A stretch of DNA of 64,000 nucleotides from Azolla caroliniana (lineage: Eukaryota; Polypodiophyta). Positions 47,722-58,559 of this stretch are shown here, piece after piece. How positions within the stretch are numbered: the stretch's first letter is position 1; every line of letters starts with the position of its first letter. Location: positions 3,224,001 to 3,288,000 of the forward strand of contig JBHGNT010000004.1 in NCBI GenBank assembly GCA_043228905.1. The letters run 5' to 3'. The notes under the pieces are model-generated. The model worked only from the letters and a program-made list of their open reading frames with translations, had not been told where the DNA came from and did no database searches. Position numbers and translations under genes: made by a program.

Positions 47722-50700
47722 TTAATACTCTTCAAGTCCGAGAAATACGACATTGGAAATTGCTTGCCATGCAGCATCTGTGGGATGGGATTCATCCCAA
47801 TAGAATGATTCCGATGGGGATGAGCATACTGTGTATAGTGGCACACCTTGTTCATCCACTTCCCCACAAGTGGCTTCATCGATGCCCCGACAACACGATC
47901 TGTATGGTTGTTGAGTCCCATTCGATAAATACCCTATTGAAGTTGTCGAAAATGTTAGGGTTAGGCACACATTTTCATATTTACAACATTTACAAGCCTA
48001 GAACTTAAATTGAGTGAAAGTACCAAATGTAGGGGTACTATACCTTGCAACACAGCATTGAAGGCATAATTAAAGTCGAGTGTAATGAGCTCAACGTTTG
48101 GTAGGGTATTTTGAAGTGTAGCTAGGCTAGATGCTAGTAGAGAATTGTGATAAAGGGCAAGTGCATTGTATGTGGCATCACAAGAACTGTAGTTATTTTG
48201 TTTTGCTATTGATGGTAAGCACCCGGTAGGCCCAAGGTTGGAAATTGCGAAACTTTTAAACCCAACATTAAATAGAAACTCTATATCCGCTGTAAGTTGT
48301 TGCACCACTGCTTGAATGAATGCTGGAAAGCCCTATGTAAAAGAAATGACTATGTTACAATTTGTAAATTTGTAAGAAATGTGCTCATGAAATAGGTTTT
48401 ATTGAAACACAATGTCTCCACAAAAGAAGGGGACATTTATTTTGGACTAGTCATATTACATAATAGAAAAGTTAGTGACATGTAATGTAAGCATACATCC
48501 AATCATAGAAAATAATGCAATGTAATTGTTGGAGTTCATAATGATATATATATATATATATATATAAGTATACATCCAATCATAGAAAATAATGCAAGCT
48601 AATTAATGGAGTTCATAATTTATGCACAACTATTTGAAAGCTGATATTAGAGGCAATAGAAAGTGTAACATGATAAAGAAGGTTCATCAAATGAATTGAG
48701 GGAAGTGTTTGCAACAAGCTTGTAGCAACCTTGCATTGTAAGAAACAAGAGATTACTTTGGTGTCATGAAATTGTTATTGTTTTTTTTGCCTATTATTGC
48801 AAAATGTATGAACTTAAGAGTGAGTGCATGGTAAGGTAATTATAGCAAAAAACTGTTAACACATGCATCCTCAAACTTCAAGATGATGAGTGGAAACATT
48901 GGTAATGCTATCATGAGCTCCATCATTTTGCTAGCATTGGTTTAAGGCAATGCAATTATTTTCAGTCCTTGGGACATGAAAAATGATTTGTAAATCCAGA
49001 CTTACAATACTTCCATAATATTATTAGTTATATATGGTACAAAATTATTTGCCTCCTAGGATCCTTTGATCATCCTCTAAACAATCTTGTCACAACTATG
49101 TTATAACAATGATTGATGCAATGTGTGTAGGCTATAATGGCTCCTTTGTGTTTCTTGAGAATGGTTTTGTGACATCTTAATTATTAATAGGCAATGTTGG
49201 TCATATTATTTATTCACAAAAGATCGAGAGACATGAAGGAAGTACCTCGGTGGTTCCATTTGAAGCAATGTATTTTGAGTAGTCATTTCCACTGACAAGG
49301 ACGAGGGCTACTGATGCATTTATAAGCTCTTGTGATGCCAAGCCATTGTTGATGACACCTTGTAATTGATCAATTTGGGTACTCACATTTGGACAAAAAG
49401 ATGCCGTTGGAAACACACCACTTCCTCCAAATGCGAAGTTGATGCCAACATTTCCATTGTTCATGATACCCGTATGTAGCTTTGCATATGGAATAGGACT
49501 ACAGACGCCTAAATAGCTAGCTGCCAATATGCATATACGATGGATTGTTTAATGATTGATCAATAGAGATATATGGATTACCTCATCTTGAGGTTTCCCT
49601 CCACTAATTTAAAGACATGGAAGGAATGCTTGGTTTAGACAATGACATTCTATTAGAGGTTGCACCTCATTCATTTAGGGTATGACTTTATAATCTACCA
49701 AATATGTTCAATAATAAAATGGCAACCACTAATATTTTATAAAAGAGATGGAAGGATGTATTGGTTTAGACAATGACATTCTATTAGTGGTTGCACCTCA
49801 TTCATTTAGGGTATGACTTTATAATCTACAAAATATGTTCAATAATAAAATGGCAACCACTAATATGTTCATAGTGGTATGCGGGTCATATTTCACTTCA
49901 AATGATAACTATAAAGTCTCTCTATCAATGGACATATTGGAGCATGCCATTTTGTCTGTCAAACAAGAAAACATCAATTATGTCATACTAACATAAAATA
50001 TATTGAGTGAAGGTTCTTCTAACAAACTTAGTCTAGCGCAAGTCTACCAACACTAGGCCTTGGGGTTCAAAGCTCACCTATAGGCTATAACACATCTCTT
50101 TTGCACGTTATATTTTCCCTTGATTTACTAAATGCTATTGTGGAATGTAGGGGGTTGAAGTCACTCACACACCCTTTCTCAAACACATTTCCATTTACAT
50201 GCACGACTATTTAGGCATTAAAAGAGAGAATGCGAGAGATACCGTAGAAATCCGTGAAGAGTCGACCATTGGAGTATCGGCCAGTGGGGAATCCAGGCCA
50301 AGTGATGCCATAAGGTTGCCGCCATGGCTTGTACTCGGCTGGGGTTGTGTCGGAATCGTTATGATGGTTCCCCGTGTCTCCATAGGAGTCACCAAAAACA
50401 AACAAGGCTTCTTTTGATGCCAATGTCACACTTATACCTGCCATCATCATTATACCAATTATGATAGTTACAATTAGAAATTATTCTCATGTTAAGCAAC
50501 AATTCCATCCCATTACACAATGCCGAATTGGTCAAGTGCATTGTGCAATTTATGAGTTCATATTGTCATGCAATTACATTGTGTAAATTTAAGTCTTACC
50601 TGAATTACTGAAAGATCAATTATTTTACTAGTCTCATTTCATTATTAGACATGAATGCTTTTGTATATGACACACACATTGATTGAATTGCAAAATGATG

Positions 50701-50788
50701 CCAAGGTTATGAATTATCTATGATAAAGTGATTTACATAATGTAGTCAATTGAAGAGCAAGGAAAACATAATGGTAAAAGAAAGCCAT
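47722..50788 (-). CDS. GDSL esterase/lipase, copy B
   Basis: Tandem paralogue of the GDSL gene at 37,703-42,492. Five exons on the minus strand: 50788-50737, 50437-50243, 49520-49246, 48332-48044, 47933-47722. Each is exactly the length of its partner in copy A (52, 195, 275, 289, 212 nt), giving 340 residues. The catalytic blocks FVFGDSYGDTGN, FAFGGSG, SGNDY and DESHPT are unchanged. Differences from A lie mostly in the signal region (MAFFYHYVFLALQLTTLC), around exon 3 start (LGVCSP for LGGYSP) and near the C-terminus (CCRGID for CCWGIN). The intron between exons 2 and 3 is only 0.7 kb. Both copies look functional; the family role (ester or lipid hydrolysis, often in the cell wall or apoplast) is known, but the substrate is not. 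Confidence 0.92.
48544..48567. repeat. (TA)n microsatellite
   Basis: About 12 TA units in the intron between exons 3 and 4 of GDSL copy B; the same site in copy A has only about 4. Confidence 0.95.
49615..49862. repeat. 133-bp tandem duplication in GDSL B intron
   Basis: TTGGTTTAGACAATGACATTC through AATAAAATGGCAACCACTAAT occurs twice, at about 49,630 and 49,763. Copy A has one copy of this segment, near 39,632-39,730, so the doubling came after the gene duplication. Confidence 0.9.
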
Positions 50789-50839
50789 TGCAAAGATGAG
50801 AGAAAATGAGCAAGTGTAAGTTAAGACCAAAAGGTTGGG

Positions 50840-50850
50840 ATTTATATAGC
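50840..50850 (-). promoter_or_regulatory. TATA box of GDSL copy B
   Basis: On the minus strand GGCTATATAAATCCC, a canonical TATA core, lies about 55 bp upstream of the start codon in a spacing typical for a short plant leader. Confidence 0.65.
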
Positions 50851-51215
50851 CACAAGAAATCAAACTATCGCGTTTGCAAATATAAAAGCCTTCCATTATT
50901 TTGTAACCATAGTAAAGTAACCTTACCTCAATAGTTAATAATGGGGTATGCCATTTTCAAAATCGTGGCTGGCATGACCGCTGGCCTTCAACTGATAATA
51001 GGATAAGGAATCATCATTACAACAATTATGGATTAATGGATTTTTTTTTCAAATGTGGAATGTTCATAGTTTCTTGCTTAGTTAGAGATCGTGGTGAGCA
51101 AAATGCGGCGACGTACATAGTGTTACTTTGAAATAGTTATGAGCTCATAAAGATTATGCAAAGTCCGAAAAACTTCATTTCAGCTTCATGATTATGTCAA
51201 TTAGTTTTATGTTAT

Positions 51216-53562
51216 GTTTTCCTAAGGGAAAATTCAGGATGTTTGATTAACAATCTAGCATTGTGTTTACGTTCGTGAGAATCTATATGTTGTTGTGGTT
51301 AAGATCGATCTTCAAGACACTTTTGTTCTAATGGAGATTTGTTATTGAAAGTAGAGATATTGTGGTTGGCCGGTATATATGCTTCTACTAGTGCTCCTTA
51401 GGAGAGTTGGGGGGCGGGGGCAGGGGGGAGTTTGGGCTAGTGTCTAGTAGTGGTGGTTTCGTAGACTTGTTACAATGGGGAACTTTCATAGGTTTTTCCG
51501 ATAGTTCCCACTCCACATAATGTCATGGATGTTCCTTGAGCAATTTACACTAGAAACTTTAAAGCTTGACATTATGGAGATCGTTAATAAATTAAGATTT
51601 CCATGGGTATACTTCTGAAAGTCGGCATAACATCGATGGAAATTGGAATATAAGATGTATATCATGCATTCAAATGTTTGCGCAATATTTGATATCAAAT
51701 AGCTATAACTTATCAAACCCCTTCCCTTTTTAATTTAAGCTTGACCTTCATTTGCATAGATAGATGCCCTCTCTTGCCCTCCACCCCCCTAAATAAACTA
51801 AAAACATTGAAATGAAGAGGACAAATAGAATCACACACACACACACACACACAGAGTTTAAGAGATGACATGTGATTTGATGTTCATGTGTTCACAATCT
51901 AGTATAATGAGGGCACCGAGAATAATGAATTGCAATAGTATATTACACTCACATAAACCCTACATTTTGGGGTGGCTACTAACAAATGACATGTGAAACC
52001 AACATCTTGTCATCCCATGCCTTTTAGGCTTTTAACATGAGAAATGGTAATCACTTGTTGTACTGACATTCATGATCTCTAGATTGTCTACCGATAGAAA
52101 ATACTTTTTCCGTTTTTAGTCCAAGTTCTCATTCTCTTGTGGTTTACCATTCTCTTTCCTCTTTTCTTAAAGTATTACTTTCTTTGTTATTCCAATATAT
52201 CATCACCATTTATGTAAATCACATTTTCCGCAACCACAAGATAGATTAATCTAATGATGGGTTGTGCAAGAATTTCTCCAAGTATAGCATTAAAAATTTC
52301 CATGGATAAAATGAGTTATTACATGAAATGCTAGAGAAAGGTCTTTTGATAATGAAAGAAGATATAATACTCAAAAGAGAAAGTAAGATAAGTTATGCTT
52401 TGGGAAAATTGAGATACCACCTTGAACGTGACATCTTTGTCTCAATAAGAAATTCCTTGAAAAGAATAAGGTCTATTTCAAATATTGTTTTATTGGTAGA
52501 ATCTTCTTAAATCCCAATATTTGGCTTTGTACTGGACAAGTTTTGGCTCTATATACACCCTCATAAATTAAATTTTGAACATGATAAGGGAAGGGTAATT
52601 TGATTATCACTCATTTTATGTATTACTAGATATATTTCCCCCATCAAAGCATAGAAATATCTCCAATATGTGGTGTAGGTGGCCTAAGTGTGGAGTGGAT
52701 AGAGATAGATAGATAGATAGATTATATTATCGTCTTCGGAGGTCAAATATGACCTATGAGACCAAAAATATTTCATTTCCCGTGATATGTGTGTGTGTGT
52801 GTGTGTGTGTGAATGCAGCTATAGACGTTGGGAAAAGAGGGAGAGAGAGAGAGAAATCTTTTTAATGTCCTCAATGGATCCATTCTTAAGTGATGACGTG
52901 ACCACTTTTATGATGTCGTTTCTTCATTTGCACAATGCATGTGCCTCCTAGTACTTATCTTATAGACATGGATACCCTTTTTTGTTTCAATAGGCGAGTT
53001 TTTGTACATATGCTACACTTTATTTTTTAGTAACACACATATGATACACAATAAGTTTCTCGTGTACATAGTAAAGGCAAAGTGCCACAAGCAAACAATG
53101 AGAGAGAGATAGAGAGAAAAAGAGAGCCATAATACATTGCCTCCAAAAAAAGTATGTAAACAAAAACGAGATTATTTAACCGTCAATTAAATCTAACATA
53201 CATTCTTGATGAATAGACATGGAGCCAAATATTTTTTTCGTATGGTAATTATGAGAAAAACTTGCCACAATTATAACCTCAAAAAATGATATGGTTTTTA
53301 ACTCCACTATTTGGTTCCTTGGTTTCTTCATTTGTTTTACTAGTACGTTAATCTTAAACTAATACCACATAACAAGCTTAGTATATCCGTTTTTAAACTA
53401 GTTTTATAGTTAACCTTATGCAACGTTTGTTCGCCTTTTAGTTTCTCAGAAATGTTTAATCTCCACATATGTACTTTTCAACAAGATTAAGTAAATCTTG
53501 GCAAGAGAGCTTAGCTTGGGATAAATTTCTTGCCCTTCAATAATTTGATTGGTGTCAAACTT
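51216..53562. other. Intergenic with microsatellites
   Basis: Contains a G-rich patch GGGGGGCGGGGGCAGGGGGG (51,410-51,428), (CA)n at 51,833-51,853, (GATA)n at 52,700-52,721, (GT)n at 52,789-52,811 and GA tracts at 52,840-52,853 and 53,099-53,124. No gene is supported. Confidence 0.5.
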
Positions 53563-53872
53563 CATCAACCTGAAAACTATGCACAATGAAATGTTCTCAA
53601 AGGTTGAAATATATTGTTCTCAAAGGTTTCTTTTGAAGCCCAACATTTGTCTTTGCATTCTAATAGTCAGGTTAGCTATGGACATTGAATGTCACTCAAA
53701 TCAAAACACTACATGCAAGGCACAATGTAAATACATTACCTTTCCTACAATCGTACTTTGAAAAATGAGCAAATATTATATGTTACAAGAATTGAATGGC
53801 ACAAAGAAAAGCAGGGAACTCTTAATGAAATCATCAAATGCAATTCAATAATTTAAGGTTTACGTATTGATA
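53563..53872 (-). pseudogene. Copy of part of the methyltransferase locus
   Basis: Nearly identical to 63,705-64,000. It starts right at the acceptor end of the exon read there on the minus strand and covers the preceding intron and the NYFQST-encoding region, with a ~10-bp deletion (GTAATTATCA missing). Beyond 53,872 (minus-strand upstream) an open stretch to about 54,137 encodes LSQDACNFILESKLELTCG and more, which might be a further exon of the same gene. Confidence 0.7.
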
Positions 53873-55806
53873 TGATATTGTGTGAATGTAGCATATACAA
53901 AGCAAAGTGAACAACTTCAAATGCATTTATAATACATTGCTTCTTGTCGATTCCACAAGTCAGTTCTAATTTACTCTCAAGGATGAAGTTGCAAGCATCT
54001 TGGGAAAGTTTGAAACTTAAACATTGCAAATGTAGTTGAATGATCGAATATTTTATTATAGCGAAAATGACGTGTGATGGAGCACAAAAGGTCCAATAAT
54101 TTAGATAACAATGATACATATAGTTAATGCAACACAATAATCATCATGTTGCGTATACAATGAGCAAACCCACAACCCTTTCAAATAATTAATCAAATTG
54201 GGAGATGTATTGATTTACATCATATATTCATTCAAATGGTATCATCCTAATCAGTGCACTAATTAATTAATTAGAGTATTACCTTCCTAATTTGTAAATG
54301 TGTTCATATTTCATCCATGTCAAAAACAATATTGATGAGATGGAAAATTATAAACTATGTTACACATCATCAACGTATTAGACTAGTTCGTAGTTGAGGG
54401 AGACTTTTATGGACATAGTGGTTAATTCATATCAATTGAGTGTTATGTCACTTGGTTATCACACCCCTGACAATGTGAGTACATGATAAAGACAATGCCA
54501 AACAAACCATTACTTAATATCTACTTTAAGAGAATGAAATATAAGGGAGAGAATGAGCGTCAAAAGAAAATATATAAGAAACATGAAACCAAAATTGGTG
54601 TCCACACACTATCGATGTATGCAATAAAGCTCAGAGTCAAGGCATTTTCAACGTAATGCTTGATGTGCCAATGCATGATATAAGTTTCACCCAACATTCT
54701 CTTACTTGAGCATATATCAGAACACCCATAATAAATTTATACAAATGGCCCTTTTAGCTCATATGCATGGCCTTATATCTTGACATATAGCTTGGGAGTT
54801 TTGATAATGTGGTGAAAAGATATCTAACTATGAACCTAGATCATGGTTTATTTGGCGAGAAAACACAATTAGGTTATTTAGGAAAAGAGGGAATAGAGAA
54901 GAACCCAATAGAAAGCTTTGTAGCCAATAGGCACCCTTAGTATGAAAGGAACCCATCCCCTCTGTAAAAAGCTATACAAGGCACCCTTGGGTGACTTATG
55001 TAACTTGTGGAAGTGTTTTTAGAATTCAAAGTATTGAACACTACAAGAATATAAGGTATGGTGCGTTCACATCCGGAGGGCAAGATCACGAGCTAAGGTC
55101 TTGAGGATAAGTCAAACTAAAAGCAAGACACGTGGAGAAAAGTAAAAGAAGAAAAAAACGGGGTACCAAAACACAGTCTGTAACGAACGCTCATAACTCA
55201 TTCGTTTGGAAGCCAAATATAATGTGTAAATATGGGTTGGAAAGCTTATGAAGAGAGCTATCTATAGCTTTTTAAATATCTAAATTTAGAGCTTGGACGA
55301 GGGAGATATGACGATTTGAAGATCATTGTGTCATAAATAAGAATAGGACTCGATGAAAACTCTAAAAAAAGCATAAAAAAGAAAACAAGGGAAGCTTATC
55401 TAGGGGAAGAGAACTTTATATAAAGGAAGAAGAGTAAGGTGGTAAGAGAGTCTCTTTCTTGTGATGTATTCTTGCCTATTCACGTAGTGTTGGTTGAGTT
55501 GTTATCAATTTATCCTTGTAGACTTGGATTTATGTATCTTCTTTCTCTCTTCCTTCCATCATAATTATTCATTAGCAATAGATCTTTATGGTTTTGGGCC
55601 TGTTTATCTTCCTTATCTCTCCTTTCTATCATCTCTACCTCATCATAACAGGTCTCCATTCTTGGGGTTTCCCCTTTCACTAGTGTATTAAGAGCTCTCA
55701 CTTTATCCCAGACATCGCATGAACTCTCACATACATCACATGCATTCTTATTCAAGCACTTATATAAGGAGAAGGAAGGGAAGCATGTACGTAATTTTGA
55801 AATAAT
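53873..55806. other. Intergenic, nothing firmly recognised
   Basis: Apart from the possible methyltransferase-related open stretch at 53,873-54,137, I see no gene. Short frames near 55,494-55,755 have no recognisable content. Confidence 0.4.
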
Positions 55807-56172
55807 CCCAAAGTTAAAGATCCATCAATTGGTAGAGTTGCTCATATGCTAATGAAACAGTAACAACAATACCGAAAACAAAAATTGTCGTAGCTACCGA
55901 ACTTTGAAATGGATTTTGAAATTTGTTAACATTCTCAATGAAGGGTACTGTTAACAAACCTATGGATACAACCGCCATCAAAAGTACATTTAATAATTTA
56001 TTTGGAACGGTACAAAGTATTTGGAACATGGGGAAAATATACCACTCGTGTGATATTTCCAACGGAGTTGCAAAAGGATTGGCTGGTTTACCAATCAATG
56101 ATGGTTTTAGAACTACTAAACCCACGATACAAGCCAGAAGAAAAATACAGTCATTAATAATTAAGGGATCAA
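55807..56172 (-). pseudogene. petD: Plastid petD fragment in nuclear DNA
   Basis: Encodes the C-terminal two-thirds of cytochrome b6/f subunit IV, a plastid-encoded thylakoid protein. On the minus strand [33 protein letters not shown] and [18 protein letters not shown] match petD landmarks ([38 protein letters not shown]). Near the end a one-base shift moves [14 protein letters not shown] into another frame. The 5-prime part is missing and diverged. No neighbouring plastid gene is present. This is an old nuclear integrant (NUPT), not a working gene, although a 103-codon frame survives. Confidence 0.9.
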
Positions 56173-56330
56173 GTTAGCTCATCTAGAAGGTTTCTCATCT
56201 CTCAAGATTGAAGTCAAGGGTTCAAGTCGAAGTTTGGTAGAGTAAAGTGTCATCCTTATGCTTAAATATTATAACTTTGATAAATTCTTGTATTCACAAT
56301 TAAATAAAGTATATTTTCATCATATACATT

Positions 56331-56890
56331 TTGCTTTATGAATCATACACTATACCATCTCTTGTCCATGCTCATCTCTCTCCCTTTTTGTTACAAACTC
56401 TCCTCTTTTGTAACCTTGGCGATTCAATACATCGATCACGAACTCTATGGCAAAATTTGGTGAACCCAATGTCAAGTGAGTCTCCGATAGAAGAAATGGT
56501 TGAGTGTGGCTTCAATGTAGACATGGTCAACTCCATTATGACCATGACAAGCCGATTGATACAAGAGAAAATTGTGGCTAAACGATTGGAAAGAGAGTTG
56601 ACACTTGTTGTACAGTTGGTTATTCAGAAGATTGGTCAATTCAATGGTGACGACATCACAAGATTTTTGGAGGTTTATATGTACGAAATGGCCAAAAAAG
56701 GTGTAGTTGGGCTACACACGGTGACTCAATCTAATAGAGTAGTGACTTTAAATGTTCAAGTAAAGGTAGTGGAATTTCAAGAAATATTTCATGTAGATTG
56801 GAATGGATTTCATCAAGCATTGAACTAGATGAGTATATATTCTTGACGACCATACTAGATTCACGAAGAAGACTTTTCTTGTTAAGAGTC
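56331..56890 (+). pseudogene. Retroelement gag fragment
   Basis: An open frame of up to 165 codons ends at 56,828. It contains IGQFNGDDITRFLEVYM (about 56,629-56,680) and VVEFQEIFHVDWNGFHQAL; after a one-base shift LDEYIFL and SRRRLFL follow. The same motif order is seen in the minus-strand gag remnant at 43.9-44.7 kb. No zinc knuckle, protease or pol follows, so it is a fragment. The N-terminal part of the frame before about 56,460 is probably not coding. Confidence 0.55.
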
Positions 56891-57935
56891 TATTACTAAT
56901 CAATAGACCAAACTAAAGTAAAAGAAGGAAAATAGATTGGATAGAAGAACCCGTTCCACCTGACCACCCCTGAGCTATGATCTAGACATAACCAACCTAC
57001 CATCGATGTCCCATACTGCCGGATATTAGAATGACTAATACCTTGGAAGAGATAAACACGATATTCGAGACGAAAGCCTAGCCCGCAGCATTGGTTTCTA
57101 AGACAACAACCTTCCGACGTAATGTGCTTATGAGGGTAGCTAAGCCTCATATTTATACCTTTTCCTAGGCCCCTTCAATAGATGTGCCTTTCTAAAAGGC
57201 TCTCCATTCATTGGTTGTCCAAATCATGATAGTGCATGCACCTATCATTCCTTCTATCCAATCACATTAGTCCCCTTTTTAACATTAGTGAACATACCCT
57301 TCACTTATGTAAATATTAGTGACCTACCCTCACCTACGTTATGTGTACATAACATTTCTCAAGTGGATTGAGAAAGGGGTATTGAATGGACCATTCATGT
57401 AGAAGAGAAGAGAAAAAGAACAGGTGAAGTTGGTCCTTCTTAACAAGAAAGCAAGAAAAAAGGAAGAGAAATAAAGAAAGTCGCTAGGAAGAAAAGTCAA
57501 AGCAGAAAGAAACCTCGACATTTAAGCTAACCTCGTACATAGAGACTACTATTGACATTATTAAGAAAACTTTTAGAAACTAGAATTTTTCATAGGAAGA
57601 TAGAGCTTACTCTGAAGGAACTGTTAAGAATCCCGAAGAAAAAGGCAAGTGTGAGGTTCTAATTGATAAGATCTAAAGAAAGAGGCAAGTGACAAGTGAA
57701 GCAAGAGGAGTTATAAAGAAGCTGCATTATTAGCTAGAGTAAGGGATGCAAATAAAGATATCCATCAAGATGAAAACCAAAGCCATTACACTTGTGTTCA
57801 TTGGGCTCAGGCGACGATAGAGACCCCTATCAAGATTTGGGAAATGATGGAATCTTGTATTGGATTGATTGACCATGGTTTCGAAATTTGTATAATGTGT
57901 AAAGAATTGAGTGTATGATTTTGTGCAGTGGAATA
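56891..57935. other. Intergenic, nothing firmly recognised
   Basis: Could be untranslated parts of the retroelement that supplied the gag fragment (TTTCTCAAGTGGATTGAGAAA, an inverted repeat, lies at 57,355-57,375). No gene is supported. Confidence 0.35.
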
Positions 57936-57939
57936 GGAA

Positions 57940-57947
57940 TGTGTGTA

Positions 57948-58029
<82 letters not shown>
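57940..58029. repeat. Compound (GT)n(GA)n microsatellite
   Basis: About 13 GT units are followed by about 30 GA units. Minus-strand serine/leucine-rich open frames through it are compositional. Confidence 0.98.
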
Positions 58030-58030
<1 letters not shown>

Positions 58031-58559
58031 TTAATGTCTTCTGAGGCCAAAATTGGCCCATGAGATAATTGGTTTACTACAAAATAGGGTGTTTACCCAA
58101 TCATCAAAAATAAATAAAAATAAAAATAACAACATATTCTATGAAGGAAATGACTTTGTACTAGGCCTAGTTTCATTTCCAACTCAAGTCTCTCAAAAAG
58201 AAGCGGGAGGTCAAAGGGTGTCAATTTGGGTGTGACCCGTGGTCTCGATGTAGAAGGTACCCTAACCATGGCTTCTAGGTGGTGTAGCTCATGTTCCCTT
58301 ATTTTCTTAATTGCTTCACACCATGTCAAGTTGCTTTGAAACCCAACATCCGAGGCCGTTTGGTTCTTCTTTGGTTTTCTGCTTCATCAACAAAGAGGCC
58401 GAGTGGTGCATGTGTGTCCACATTCCTCGTACTATCCCCTTATCCTTGAAAAAATTCATTGGTTACATGTTGGTGAATATTAGAAAAGTTATTGTTAACA
58501 TTTTGTAGTTTATTTTCTCTATGTTGTTTTAGCTCTAAGATATATCTACATAATTTCTT

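Larger units (their letters stand above)
46950..51215. repeat. Segmental duplication, copy B
   Basis: Counterpart of copy A. The left end itself contains a local duplication (TGTTGAATATATGGG-AGTGAGTA at 46,989 and 47,080), and the right end stops near 51,215. The two copies lie in the same orientation about 10.0 kb apart at the GDSL 3-prime exon. Confidence 0.9.

Noticed and set aside
55807-56125. Working cytochrome b6/f subunit gene
   Set aside because: Lacks the N-terminal third, has many substitutions at conserved sites and a frameshift near the end; best explained as a nuclear plastid insertion.
56896-57150. 84-codon minus-strand frame with several Cys/Gly residues
   Set aside because: No recognised domain; may be untranslated retroelement sequence.
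57730-58061. Serine/leucine-rich minus-strand frames of 84-106 codons
   Set aside because: They translate the (GT)n(GA)n microsatellite.
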